From: Haliotis asinina
Lineage: Eukaryota; Mollusca; Gastropoda; Lepetellida; Haliotidae
NCBI RefSeq assembly: GCF_037392515.1
Contig: NC_090291.1
Coordinates: forward strand, 38,525,001-38,589,000
Direction: 5' to 3'
DNA length: 64,000 nt
Below, piece by piece: positions 21,572-33,679 of the stretch. Each line of letters begins with the position of its first letter. Position 1 is the stretch's first letter. Made by a program: the position numbers and the translations under genes. Under the pieces are notes generated by a model. The model saw only the letters and a list, made by a program, of their open reading frames with translations, was not told the DNA's origin and ran no database searches.

Positions 21572-22213
21572 GTGAGTGAGTAAGTTAATATTTAACGTCA
21601 CATCGGCAATATTGTAGCCATATCGTGACGAGAACGATTAATTATAAAAATACAAATGAATTTTAGCACATAGATTGTAAAGACCTGTCAACGAAGGACA
21701 GTAAAACTAACTAGAATATCACAGAGTAGAAAGTAAAACTAGTGATTAGACCTAAAAATGTATCTATAGAGGACAATACAATATAAAAATGAGCTATAGG
21801 TTGCCAACAAGTGAAGGTAGATCATCATACTGAGGACCATGGGGACTTACAGTACATTTGCTACTTGCATGGACCCCAGCTGGATTTACATCATCCCTCA
21901 GCTGTTAGCAATTTAGACAAATCTAGCCATACAATAAAATAACAATTATTCTACGATGTAAAAACCTGGAAAAGTTAAATTTACTTCAAAAGTTTTGGGA
22001 CTTAAGTAACCTCTCAGGAGGACAATTATTTTACAGTACGTCAACCCCCTTTGAGGGTACAGCCACTAACGATTTGAGTTACTAATTTAATCTTCCAATT
22101 ATAAAATATTTGTCTATTTACAATTCAATTAACAAATCTAATTCCTTTAAAAATGAAATAATTAAACGAGGATTAATATTGCTATAAAGATCCTTCATAG
22201 TTCGTGAATTAAA
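21572..22213 (-). mobile_element. 5'-truncated LINE (3' UTR only) inserted in a Tc1 element
   Basis: Low end AGTGAGTGAGTAAGTTAATA, then the family's 3' UTR blocks (ACAGTAAAACTAACTAGAAT, GACCATGGGGACTTACAGTA, CTCAGGAGGACAATTATTTT). The flanks carry CCCTGGCCTACCAA (21558-21571) and CCCTGGCCTTCCAA (22214-22227), a 14-bp target-site duplication with one difference. Confidence 0.92.
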
Positions 22214-22480
22214 CCCTGGCCTTCCAAAATCGTCTGCTCTGAACTCGATGGAGCATCGACGGCACGAACGTCATCGACACGTTCGTACAAGCCACGATCA
22301 TCCCCAGACAATTTCCGAACTTGCCAACACGTTGCAGGAAGAACGACAAAACATTCACCAAGCAAAAATCCGATGGCTTGTGCAATCCCCTCCAATGAGG
22401 TGTCAAGCAGTGACGGCTGCCAGGGATGGCGTCACAAGATACAGATCTGAACGCCCCCTTGTGGCCACTCATGTGCAGTG
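22214..22480 (+). pseudogene. Tc1/mariner transposase, C-terminal part
   Basis: The frame from 22248 gives ISELANTLQEERQNIHQAKI, then RWLVQSPPMRCQAV and AARDGVTRY, the usual C-terminal region of Tc1-like transposases. It continues the fragment ending at 21571. Confidence 0.88.
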
Positions 22481-24049
22481 AGTGAACTGAATTAATGCTG
22501 ACAATGACAACAATACACATGTTCATCCGTGTGTCGAATTTCCTTCATCTATGTTCAAGCTTAGTCGACTTATGTACACTTAAATACGCGAAATACATTT
22601 CCTTATTTTAGCCTATGCGTTTCCTTTTTATAGAGTTTAATTATAAAATCCAATCTATTTTTTAGAGCTCAGTGACACTATTACTAGATAATGTATTCAC
22701 AGCGCGTTGCGCGTAGATCACAAAAATAGTAAAACAGTAGTCAGAGGCATAAATGTGCCGTTACACTTACTGTTGACACATCAGCTGGTTCCTATATACA
22801 CAGTATGGATCTCTATAGCAGGTATATATTGCTGGTTACAGCAACATGTAGGTCTATAATGGTTGGGGTGGCTTCACAATGACTTGTGGAACTGAGCGGA
22901 GCCACAGAAAAATACCATTGGAGAAACACAATTGCAAGACTCGTTCATGAGTTCGGCAACGTTTCACCTTTCAGTATGCCAATGCATGTTTCCTAATTCT
23001 TCCCCTAGTCTTCCCATAATCTACACTTGTAAACAGCCCACATAACGCAAAACACCATGACAGGCTGATATCAAAGATTAATGGATACAAATGATATAGT
23101 CATACCAGAATGTCAGTAAATCAGTAAACACCATATCTGTCTGAAACATATGCTAAAGCATGTTCCCTCTCCGGAAATCGTGGCCACGACATACTATTGA
23201 TGTTTATAATCTCATCCTATGTCTCCTCTACGGTTCCGTAGCCTAGTGTTTTATACTGGACACTTCACCATGCAGTATTTTGCATAAAGCCGCCTGTTTT
23301 ATCATACTATAACATGCTGACAAGTGTAGCTAGTGTTTTATATTGCCCATAACACATCGCGTTGCAGTTTTAAGGATAAACCTTCTTTTGTAAGTAATTG
23401 CCTACAAGAGTAACATGAAACTATTCGAACCATCTCTGAATTATTAAATCATAAATGAACAAACCTTCGTCTTCTTCATCAGAACTCGTCGAATCTCTGA
23501 CTCTTGCCGACCCCATAGATCAACCGCGTGTATGTCGTTTAGCCTGATACTGCTACAGGAGAGTGATGCGGATAATGTGACGTCAGCCATAAGCGTAATT
23601 ATTCACGTGGTATGTGTGTAAATGACATATACACCGTGACCGTCTACCTCATTAACTTCGTAATAATTATAATCATGATAATACAATTTTGCTGTGCTAG
23701 TCCTTTGCTGTTGCTTTGGAGCAGCTGACAAGACATTCAGAGTCTTGATCCAGAAGGATCATATCTGATAACAGATCTCATGGCGCAGATCAGGAGAGTG
23801 CCCGGGTTCTCCACCCGGGGCACAGCCCTTCTGACACTCTGGGTAATGCAGAAGGTTGCAATGTTAGGGAACCTTCATATTCTCCGTAAAGTTCTTTATG
23901 GGTTCGACTAGGCAACGTTTCCTGGGGAAGCCCCATTTGCTGTTTTGACTGGGTATAGCGGGAAAAGGACCCTTAGCTGATGATGTGTCGTACCACCCTC
24001 ATTGTGCCAGGAGCACCCGAACCCTCTCTGCTGCATACAATCTTCAGTC
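22481..24049. other. Intergenic, little recognised
   Basis: No gene seen. A GC-rich stem (GTGCCCGGGT/ACCCGGGGCAC) lies at about 23798-23823. The stretch from about 23700 to 24050 is richer in G+C than its surroundings but matches nothing I can name. Confidence 0.5.
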
Positions 24050-24345
24050 TGTAAAACCTAATAACCACGACTTTTGTATAGCACTGGTCTCCACACCTCA
24101 TGGGTTGCTCTAAGCACATACAACAGTTCAAGTCAATTAGTAACCTCTCCCAAAGAGACAGGTCTTGAGGTGAGCTTTAAAAACTTCAAGGGAGGAAGAA
24201 CATTTCAGATCCGAAAGTGAAGAGATTCGAGGTAAGATTGAATGTATTCTCCTATCTTTAACCGTAAATACAATCGTGTAATGCTTTCGGGGGAGGTGTG
24301 TTTTCGATTCCCAATATACAAGCTGCATAATGAAATACATGCACT
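24050..24345 (-). mobile_element. LINE relic: C-terminal end of a CR1/L2-like reverse transcriptase
   Basis: On the minus strand a frame ends SSSLEVFKAHLKTCLFGRGY and stop. This S-L-x-x-F-K-x-x-L-K-T-x-L-F ending followed by GTGCTATACAAA is common at the 3' end of such LINEs. Only this end remains. Confidence 0.5.
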
Positions 24346-24884
24346 ACTTATATATATCCAGGGGTTCATTAAGAGCGAATGAACATCCTTCAAGTGTTGA
24401 TTTTTTTATACACCAACCAATATAACTGTCCAAAACGAATTCTACGTTCTTCAGCAATGAACACTTTACTCTTATGGACTGGGTTCACTCGTGGAAAAAA
24501 GTAACCCGACAAGAGTCCAGTGCGTGCATCGTGAGAATGTGCTTCTATATCACTATTTTGTGGCAATATCGGTATTCGCCAAAGGGGAAAGCGTGTTGTT
24601 TTCTACCAGCAGTACTCCCATTCACGGGCTTTCATTTGGAGCCAGATTTTGCGAGTGGTATCCTTTGCTATATTCACCCTGATAAAATTTTGCGATTGTG
24701 TTGAGTTTGAAGGAGTCAAATATTTAAATTTAGACAGTAGGATGTATGAGACGCTCCTTTTATGAATGCTAAATTTTGGTTGTGACTCTTCGCATGTGGA
24801 GAGTGAAAATACATTTTGCTCTGACTGTTCACATAAATACAAATATTCATAATGCTACAGTAGTAGTGATATGTAACAGCATGG

Positions 24885-25273
24885 ACATTTGGTTATGTGC
24901 TCTATACAGTACGTACATTTGGTTATGTGCTCTATACAGTACGTACATTTGGTTATGTGCTCTATACAGTACGTACATTTGGTTATGTGCTCTATACAGT
25001 ACGTACATTTGGTTATGTGCTCTATACAGTACGTACATTTGGTTATGTGCTCTATACAGTACGTACAATTGGTTATGTGCTCTATACAGTACGTACATTT
25101 GGTTATGTGCTCTATACAGTACGTACATTTGGTTATGTGCTCTATACAGTACGCACATTTGGTTATGTGCTCTATACAGTACGTACATTTGGTTATGTGC
25201 TCTATACAGTACGTACATTTGGTTATGTGCTCTATACAGTACGTACATTTGGTTATGTGCTCTATACAGTACG
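24885..25273. repeat. 30-bp tandem repeat x 13
   Basis: Unit TACATTTGGTTATGTGCTCT plus ATACAGTACG, about 13 copies with only two substitutions (near 25067 and 25154). The unit length is a multiple of three and free of stops in the three plus frames and one minus frame, producing several spurious open frames of 130-170 codons. Confidence 0.97.
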
Positions 25274-25461
25274 TTACCAGGGTAACAAGAAACAGATGCG
25301 TTATACGAGTTTGACTCTTACTTCGTCCTTAAAATATAACTGTACATAGAACAGTCTTCCATGTTTATTTAACACGTAACGCTCAATTGAAAACTGTTAG
25401 AAAATCTAATTTGTTTCACTTCTACCTTCAATTTAGATATCTTTTATTCAGATATAAAAGA
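25274..25461. other. Spacer, no feature recognised
   Basis: AT-rich spacer between the 30-bp array and a SINE. Confidence 0.5.
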
Positions 25462-25680
25462 AGTGAGTGAATGAGTTTGTTTTAGGCCGCACTCTACATT
25501 ATTCCAGCCATACGACAGCAGTTAATTATCGTGCGTGGACAAGACAATCCAGTGATCAAGAGCATGTGCATCGACCCACGCAACTGATATGCGATGAAAT
25601 GTGGCGAGCGAATCTGACCACCCAATCCAGAGAGTCGCCTCTTACGACAAGCATAACTGAAGATCCATTCTAACCCGGAT
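25462..25680 (-). mobile_element. Long-type SINE copy, diverged
   Basis: GAGTGAATGAGTTTGTTTTA, GGCCGCACTCTACATTATTC, GACAAGACAATCCAGTGATC and TCGCCTCTTACGACAAGCAT are recognisable. Confidence 0.82.
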
Positions 25681-26559
25681 CTATCTGGTCTATAATAGAA
25701 GATACTATCCCGAAATGAGGAGCCTGTGTTTGCGATGTCGGGTATTTCCAGAGATTTCGACTCAGTTTTGATTATTATAAGAGGAGAAATATTTACAGCT
25801 CCTGTTAGAGTTGGTCATAACCTAACTATTGAAGATTACCCGATAAACTATGTTTGAGAATGTGTATATTGACGTACAATATTTACCACAGATAACGGAA
25901 AAGACCAATCCCTTAGCTTATTTTATGCGGTGTGCTATTTACCCTAGATTGGCTTAATTTGTCTGAATATTTTAGATCTGTATTTATTTAAATAAAGATG
26001 TAGATTAGACCTTTGTGATATTTATATATTACTATATATTATAACATATATTATATATTTGGTATCTAATTATAAACTCTTCATCTCTAGTTTCCACTTT
26101 AAAATTATAATTTGTAAAAATTATAATTTGTATGACAATCAATGTTTCGGAGCGCTTGGATGGCGCTCGGTTACACAGCGGTGTGTGAAAGTTAATGCAC
26201 AATTAACCGTTTCATGTTTTACCACACAGCTGTTGTCAACAGTAAGCATTTACATATTCAGGAGATTAAAACTCTCCATCACCTAGAAGTGAATTATAGG
26301 CATCAACGATTCCATATTTGAAAAAAATAATTATGTGTTAATGACAAGACACGTATTGTAGTAGACAGATCGAAGTGTTGCAAGAGCGGAATTGTAACGG
26401 AACATAATGGCCAAGGACTAGTCGAAATATACTAGACGACAAACTACAAAAAATAGATATGGATGCTGCCACCAGTCACAAAATGTGACAAAAAAAATAC
26501 CAGAGTTCGGAGGCGAAGTTCAAATGTCGAAAGTGGAGAAATGCAGAAGGATCACACCT
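25681..26559. other. Intergenic AT-rich stretch
   Basis: No gene recognised. It includes a TATA-rich block (26020-26060) and a tandem AAATTATAATTTGT pair near 26101-26131. Confidence 0.5.
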
Positions 26560-26868
26560 CAAGTTGACGGAGGCGAAGAACGATTTGAATACCACGAGTG
26601 GCGCTTAGAATGTTGAATAAAACATATTTCACGTGAGTATTTATTAACTATGGGGTTGGAAATCTGAGCGCACAACCCAGTGAGGATATGGGAGTGTACC
26701 CTTGATGATGGCGATAGTATATTTTGACATGAAAAAATATTTTTTTGAACCGAAGTGAGGGAAGTGCGTTGCCAACCTTTGCTCGTTTCGCTCGCATGTA
26801 AGAAGACCGGTCATTTTCTCTATGTTGCGCAACTCATTTTGCGCTACAGTTTGCCTGCGCTCTGCCAC
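26560..26868 (+). mobile_element. Single arm of the foldback family seen at 1525-2253
   Basis: It shares GACGGAGGCGAAGAACGAT, CACGTGAGTATTTATTAACT, GGAGTGTACCCTTGATGATG and the GCTCGTTTCGCTCGC palindrome with the left arm at 1525-1823, and TTTGCGCTACAGTTTGCCTG with the right arm. Confidence 0.75.
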
Positions 26869-27975
26869 GATTCGTCACATCTTACACAGTTAAGTCAATA
26901 TAATGAACAAATTTCATAACTTTTTATTTTTGATGAGTCTACACATCTAATTAAACATCTTTGTTAAAATACTTCGGTTTCACTGAGAAATTATCCTAAA
27001 ACGTGTAACACTATTTCGATTTGCGTAGCGATCCTTTGTTTACATGGGTTGTACGGCTCCACGCGCTGCCATCGAAGCCTAATGGACAGAAAAGTCCGGT
27101 CACGTGATATGCAAATTAGCCTTTGGCAGTGATGTTATCGCTGCGCTGGAGTGTGAACGTAAAGACATTCCGGAAGTCACGTTACAAGGAAGCCACACCT
27201 CCGACAACTGTCAAAATGTGATACTAGCAAGAATGTAGCTACATCCCAGTTATAACATGCACTGAAAAACGAAAGTCTCGGCTTAAGACGATTCCAGTAT
27301 CCCCCCTGTGTAAGAAACCCCAAGAAGAGACTGCAATTTGATAAGGTAACATAGCATGTCGGAGTGACCTTGGAGCCCGCCGCATCGCGAAGACAATCAG
27401 CGACTGTCGAGCATCAAATAAACTGTGAACTGCAGTATTTCCTACTGGCGATAAAACATACGTGACTTGCGATTGACAACTGTCACTATGAGTGCATCTG
27501 TATCTGTACACTTGATTAATATGATCCAAGGAAAATCCGTCGGAATGAATCTGCTAACAATAATAATATCCTTGTTAATTAAAAGTTACACAATAAAAAT
27601 GTCCTACAATACGAAAATGAGAATTAAGCTGTGACGTGGCCCTGGAACCCTACCTTGCTTGAGAAAGTCAAATCTGCCGCACCGACGCTAACCTTGACTG
27701 CTGTATTTATAGGTGACCTAGAGTCACATGATACACAAACGTGACGTCAGAATATCCAAGATAGCAACTGTAAACATGACTGACGTTACTTGCGTTGGAA
27801 ATTACTGTTATTATTGATACTGTAGCTTGGAAGCAGACTGCACAAAGGTATGTCACCTTAATTAAATAGAGCATAAGGCTGGCATATACATGTATATACA
27901 TTGCAAGCTAAGACCGAGTTGCAAGCTAAGGCCGAAGAACTACAGGCCTACCTGTATGAAGCTGGCGCCGTAACG
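26869..27975. other. Intergenic, no feature recognised
   Basis: Several short minus-strand frames exist but show no family motif or exon structure. Confidence 0.5.
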
Positions 27976-28187
27976 CTACAAGGCTAGATGATAGTCTTCT
28001 AAGCTAAAACCGAAATGCTTCAAGACTAGACGATAGTGTTGTGAGCTGAGGCGTGATGCAACAGGACTAGATAGTAGTGTTCGAGACTAAAATCGTAATG
28101 CTACATGAGTAGATGATAGTGTCGTGAGCTAAGCCGTGATGCAACAAGATTAGATAATATTGTTGCAACCTAAGTCGAAATTGACTC
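27976..28187. repeat. Degenerate ~42-bp tandem repeat, about 5 copies
   Basis: Units of 41-42 bp share GCTACAAGACTAGATGATAG, TGTTGTGAGCTAA and CCGTAAT with many substitutions, indicating an old array. Confidence 0.8.
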
Positions 28188-28250
28188 TGAAAGTTAAGGG
28201 ACTTACATGCAAATAAATATAAATAATACTATAACTAGTATACTATAAAT

Positions 28251-28252
<2 letters not shown>

Positions 28253-28288
<36 letters not shown>
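28253..28288. repeat. Homopolymer run of 36 C
   Basis: Uninterrupted C tract between AT-rich flanks. Its length is likely to be unreliable in any assembly. Confidence 0.95.
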
Positions 28289-28289
<1 letters not shown>

Positions 28290-29044
28290 ACGTGACGGTC
28301 CAAATATCAATGTTCAGAAATAATGTAAAATTGAATTCAAATAAATAGAATTCATATTATGCCAATTAGGACTGATCAAGCACACTCAAATTGTGTTTAA
28401 TTGTGTTTCTGTTATCCCACAGTTGAAGCCAAAATAGACTACACCCCAAGAAAGTGTTGGAAAAGACTGGAATATAATTAAGTCGATTCGAGATATGTAA
28501 CACTGCCGTTTACTAATATGTGGGTCAAAACTTTGCATTTGATAAATGTGTGTTATCATCTCACTATTAACAGAAACTAAAATTATCAAAGTGAATGAAA
28601 GAAGTGTATTTCATGGAGACTAAAATTGCCCCATGATACAGCAAAATGATATCTCTGCAGTCGCCTGTGTAATAGGACCCTGTGTACACTATCAATGATG
28701 TTGCAGTACCTCTCAGAATGTAGTATTTGGCAAGTTTTCAAAGGGGGTAGTCTTCTTTAGACAATAAGTGATTTTCAGTCTAGACAGGTGTGTTTCTCTA
28801 TCCTTTAGAAGCTACAATTTGTTTTTATTCAAAAGCCTAAATTCATTCACAAGTTTTATTTTGAACAAATGTCCAAACGGTTACCACAGCATGGAGGAAA
28901 ACTTGCCATATTTTTCACAGGTCACATTTTCTAATACACATTTCACTGTCTGTCTGAAATAGGGTTAACAGATGAACCGAAATATTTTTTCGTCTCATGT
29001 TACCTATTTCTGTTGTTTAGTTACTATATTACATGATCAATAGT
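28289..29044. other. Intergenic, no feature recognised
   Basis: AT-rich sequence with only short chance frames. Confidence 0.5.
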
Positions 29045-30225
29045 ACATCGAGTGAGTAAGCAGGTTAGAATTTATAGTCCCATTTTCCGTATATCGTGAC
29101 TACAAAAGGTGTAATTATTATTTAGAAATGAAAAAAGAAAAATTTTAAAAATAATTAAACTACTTGACTGCAGAGGACATTATATAACTAGAGAACCACA
29201 GTTTTAAATGTAACACAAGTATGACAACCTAACTATGAAAGACAATACAATACATAAACAGGCTATAGATTACCAGCAACTGAAGGTACGTCACCATACT
29301 AGGGACCATGGACTCTTACTGTGCATTTGCTTCCTGCATGGGCCCTAATTATGTACACCATCCCTTCAGCTATCAGCAATTTCAGATAATGTAAATTAAA
29401 ATGACATATTTACTGCGATTAAAAAGTGGTGAGTTTAAATTGACTTTGAACGTTTTGGAAAGACTTCTGTACGCTCACAGGAGGACAATATTTTTACAGT
29501 ACTTTAACCCCCTTGTTGATACAGGCACCGACAGCTGATAATGTAAGCTATCAGTTATAGTATACATAAAAAAACAACATTTATCTATTTACAAAACATA
29601 TGTTAAGATTTGTGAAAGAATGATATTTCTTTTAAAAAACAAATAATTAAATGAAAATCAACTAAAAGTCTTTATATTGATCTCCTTATCCCTTGTGATG
29701 AAAAAATAATGGTACTTCGAACTTTCTGAAACCAAATTGCATATTTGCTATAATTGGTTTCAAGATAACAAGCTAATTTATTATTTATCATTCGTTCAAT
29801 GGTCTTATAGACACAGCTGGTAAAAGATATGGGTCTGTAATTAGATGGATCAGTATGATCCCGGTCAGGCTTTGGAACAGGAACTACAATGGCATTATGC
29901 CATAAAGTTGAAAAATTCCCTGTAGTCAATATCATATCAAATATATTTAGCAGCGTTTCCAGACATGATTCGGGCAAATATTGCAGGTTCTGATGACGAG
30001 CATCATCAGGGGCTGATCACGTTCATTATCAGAACCTGTGTCGCTGTATCATGAGCTTGCTTGAGGGTAATATGTAGTTCATGCAATAATAATAAGCCAT
30101 TATAATCTTCTCTATTATGCGAGTTAAATGTATTCGTTTCTCGTCTTGTTGGTTCTGGTTTTGTAGAAATCCAAAGACGTACTCTGGAGAAGAATGTTTG
30201 GGGAGAGTTTCACCGTCAATGTAAC
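29045..30225 (-). mobile_element. LINE copy with internal deletion: 3' UTR joined to RT region
   Basis: Low end GAGTGAGTAAGCAGGTTAGA with the family 3' UTR to about 29670, then directly the reverse transcriptase start (VPVPKPDRDHTDPSNYRPIS on the minus strand, 29672-29977) and its upstream linker to about 30225, homologous to 60500-60700 of the long copy. The intervening RT core and RNase H are missing. Confidence 0.85.
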
Positions 30226-30969
30226 TGTAGATTTTGAGCCTTTGTCCTTTATCCTTCGGTGTGCGGAAATGTATTTTGGAAACACCCCCACGTCCAACCC
30301 CAACGAATATCAGATACGTCTGTTGTAACTATTATCAAAAATACGGTGTCAATAAAATGCTTCAACTATGTTATTCATTGGCAAACCGCCAGCATGCAAT
30401 CAAGCATAGTCGGTATTGAATTACTTACGGCGGTAGTGCTATTTTGCTTTAAGGTAATTAATTACAGCTAGGTCAGAGGTGAATGTCAAATGGGAATTAC
30501 ATTGTAAATGCATTTAAATGACAATGACGCTGTAGTGCAGCCTCGCCCACACAAGATTCGTATAAACAGTAGGTGTATATACAACTGATTATGCAGGGAA
30601 GAGGGAAAGGTTTGCGTTTTTTAAGTTTTATTTTAGTGCCCAGCATTATAAATCCGTAGGTAGACAGAAAACAAAATGTGCCAATACAGTGTCCAACCAA
30701 ATTGCCCATGTGACACATCACATCCATGTAAGATGGAAATGTGCTTATTTTAAAGTTCACATGCGTGGTGTGTCTCAAGGACAAAATGGCATGACATTCT
30801 ATATTTTAAAGCACATACTCAGCATCGACAAAGTGTCACATAGGTCCTGGCGTGAAAAACGACAAGCAAGGCTATATTTAATTCCCCCATACAATTACTG
30901 GCGTCTGGTGAGGAAACCTTGTTTCAACAGCTTATTAAAAAGTGAACTGTTTCTTTCTGTAAATGGAAC
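30226..30969. other. Intergenic, no feature recognised
   Basis: Short frames only; no domain seen. Confidence 0.5.
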
Positions 30970-31105
30970 AGTGGGGTAGTAGTTAAAGCGTTCAAGCACC
31001 GAAGACGTTCCCAACACGGGTACAAGGCGGGAATCCCATTTCTGGTGTCCCCGTAATATTCCTTGAATATTGCTGAAAGCGGCGTAAAACTGAACTTACT
31101 TTCTG
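30970..31105 (+). mobile_element. Short-type SINE copy
   Basis: Head GTGGGGTAGTAGTTAAAGCG, body with CCTTGAATATTGCTGAAAGC and end GGCGTAAAACTGAACTTACT. Confidence 0.82.
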
Positions 31106-31255
31106 TAAACCTTGCATATATTGTTCAAGCTCTACGGCAATTGAGAAATGTAGATACTTCAAGCTGGAGTTCATCTAAGTCGATCCTCTAGTCGTCCAGC
31201 TGTGTATGCAAATTTGACAAGACAGTTTCAAAAACGTCCTGGACCAAAGTCTATG

Positions 31256-31377
31256 GGTGTGAAAGTTCCAAAAACATTCAAATTAAATTTAAACATACTA
31301 GTAACTGTAGAATATATGTAATTCAAATTCATGGCTAGATTGTTTAAACTTTCTAACAGCTGAAGGGATGGTGTTGT
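31256..31377 (+). mobile_element. LINE 3' UTR fragment, opposite orientation to its neighbours
   Basis: On the plus strand it reads the complement of the usual minus-strand copies (AGTTCCAAAAACATTCAAAT ... CTAACAGCTGAAGGGATGGT) and stops at the tail of the next LINE copy. Confidence 0.7.
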
Positions 31378-31695
31378 GAGTGAATATTTAAAGTCACGTC
31401 TGCAGTTTATTAGCCACACCGTGACTAAAAACAAGTAATAATTTTAGAATACATAAAGGTAAATTTGTAACAAACGAAAGACAGTAAAACCATCTACAGT
31501 AGATATTACAGACATGAACATAAAACTAGTATGTAATGTGAAACTTAAAGCTTAATTACAGAAGACAATACGATATAAAACAGGCTACTTATTGCCAACA
31601 ACTGTACAACTCACCATTCTAGGGACCATGGGGACGTACAGTACATTTGCTTCCTGTATGGACCCTAACTATGTTTACACCATACCATCAGATCT
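31378..31695 (-). mobile_element. LINE 3' UTR copy
   Basis: GTGAGTGAATATTTAAAGTC, AGACAGTAAAACCATCTAC and GGGACCATGGGGACGTACAG blocks in family order. It ends directly beside a decayed galectin exon. Confidence 0.85.
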
Positions 31696-31701
31696 TAGCA
31701 A

Positions 31702-32065
31702 GTATTACCTTGAGATTTCCATTAGTGACATAAAGATGTCACCCTCCACTAATACTCTACCACGCAGAATTCCTGGTTGTCACAGCTGTCAGACAATTTG
31801 CCTTAATTGTGTTCTTTATTTTACTGAACATATATACCATTTTCAAGAGTTATAGTGTTCTTTATATGAGTAGGCAAATGATGGCAATGAAACCTCTACA
31901 CCAGTGACTGTCGTCCGGAATTGGTCTGAGAGCTAAACGTCATTACCACAGTGCAACACAACAAGTCTAATCATACCTTATACACTCCATTAAAGAGGGA
32001 TGTTTGGATCTCAGACTCCTTTCCGAAAGTGAATTCAAAACCCTGGAGCAGCTCTGTATTCCAAC
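31702..32065 (-). pseudogene. Decayed galectin exons (fourth copy of the lectin cluster)
   Basis: Bases 31702-31810 match the terminal galectin exon of the gene at 37356: minus-strand QPGILRGRV, VEGDIFMSLMEISR and stop, with a frame-breaking deletion just upstream. Bases 31810-31975 match its intron, and 31976-32065 match the 3' part of the exon at 37697-37889. A LINE then interrupts it and the remainder is not found. Homology of introns shows a genomic duplication, not retroposition. Confidence 0.82.
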
Positions 32066-32590
32066 GACCTCGTGAGTGAATGAGTTAATGTTTGTCGTCA
32101 CATCGGCAATATTTCAGCCATATCATGACGAGAACAGCTAATAATCATAATGCTGATCAATAAAATTACAGTTTAAAAGCCTGTTGATGTAAGATAGTAA
32201 AACTATCACAAAATATCCATTTAGTCTTGTTATATTAAATCCAAAGCATTTTAACCAGATCTAACAAGACAATGTAAAAACAGGTTATGGATCGCCAACA
32301 ACTAAAGGTCGATAACCATCCTAGGGACCATGTGCATTTACAGTACATTTACTTCCTGTATGGACCCTATCTTAGTTTACACCATTCTCTTGGCAATTCA
32401 GAAAATCTAGTCACATATTAAAAATGACAGATATTCTTCGACGCGAGAGATAGTAAGAATAGATCTACCTTGAATGTTTTGGGACTTAAGTAATCTCACA
32501 GGAGGACAATGATTTTACAGTGTTTAAACCCCATTTGAGGATATAGCCACTTACGACCTCAGTTTGTAATTCAAACTAATTTAAATTAGC
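32066..32590 (-). mobile_element. LINE 3' UTR copy interrupting galectin exon relic
   Basis: GTGAGTGAATGAGTTAATGT, GGCAATATTTCAGCCATATC, GGGACCATGTGCATTTACAG, CTCACAGGAGGACAATGATT. Confidence 0.88.
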
Positions 32591-32856
32591 ATTATCACAG
32601 CTATATCACTGCGGGAGGTACGAGTGATTACGTGAAATGTGTCCCTTGGGAAATTAATGTTCAAATGCCTTCAAGTGCCAACATATTTTCAGTCATTCTC
32701 TAATTATTTTAACTTGCTGTCTCAAAATTTGCATGTCTAAGTAGCAAACGACTTACTTATTACAATGTCCAAACCTATTAGAAATCTGCACTTTCCCTCA
32801 TCACTGTATTTGACGCGGGTCTGCGAGTAGTGCAAGCAGTGTTCGGGTCGAGTGTG

Positions 32857-33455
32857 CGAGTGAGTGAGGGAGGTAATATTTAACGCCACATTGGCAATAT
32901 CTCGGCTATATCGTGACCATGCCAATTCATACAATTTGAAAAGTAAAACCTGTCGACGATGAACAACACAAATACTAGATTATCAGACACATGGATATAA
33001 AACTAGCATGTAAAGCTAAAACACATCAATTAAAGAAAAAAATAGATATAAAACAAGGGCTATAGATCGCCAACAGCTGAGGTAGATCACCTTAATAGGG
33101 ACCATGGGGACAGTACGTTTGCTACCTGCATGGACCCTATCTGGATTTACAACATCCCTTCGGCTGTCATCAAATTTAAAATTAACATAACATATATAAA
33201 ACAGTTACAAAACAGTACGCCTGGAATTTAATTTAATTATTTTGGGACTTAAGTACCATCATAGGAAGACAATAATTTAAAATACTTCAACTTCAATACT
33301 TTAAGAATACAGTCACTAACAATATCAGTTGTTTATGTAAATCAGCCAAGCATGCACGATGTATCTGTATACACATCTTCATTAAAAATCACCAAATAAT
33401 TCTATTTCTTTTTAAAATGCTATAATTAAATGATAGTTCAAACTAAAAAAGATCT
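32857..33455 (-). mobile_element. LINE 3' UTR copy
   Basis: GCGAGTGAGTGAGGGAGGTA, GGCAATATCTCGGCTATATC, GGGACCATGGGGACAGTACG and the CATAGGAAGACAATAATTT block. Confidence 0.87.
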
Positions 33456-33679
33456 AAAAATGTAAAATTTGTCACTGATCATGAGATCCATCCATTTTGT
33501 CACTGTTCTATGCACTTCACGCCTCAAGCAATCTATTAGGGAATTCGATTTTTCACGATTTTATTTTCGTTAGTCAATGAATGAATAAATACATGCCTGT
33601 ATACTTACCTCTTTTCAAAGGACATAAGAATAACTACTATGGCACATTTATACGCTTAAAACCTACACATAACCATGAA

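Noticed and set aside
22195-22526. Minus-strand gene
   Set aside because: Antisense of the Tc1 transposase C-terminus, whose plus-strand reading has clear family motifs.
24847-25349. Repeat-protein genes in several frames
   Set aside because: All are readings of a 30-bp stop-free tandem repeat; no start context, splice site or domain supports coding.
27239-27529. Possible upstream gene start for the transporter
   Set aside because: The 96-codon frame shows no signal, helix pattern or splice link to the first MATE exon.
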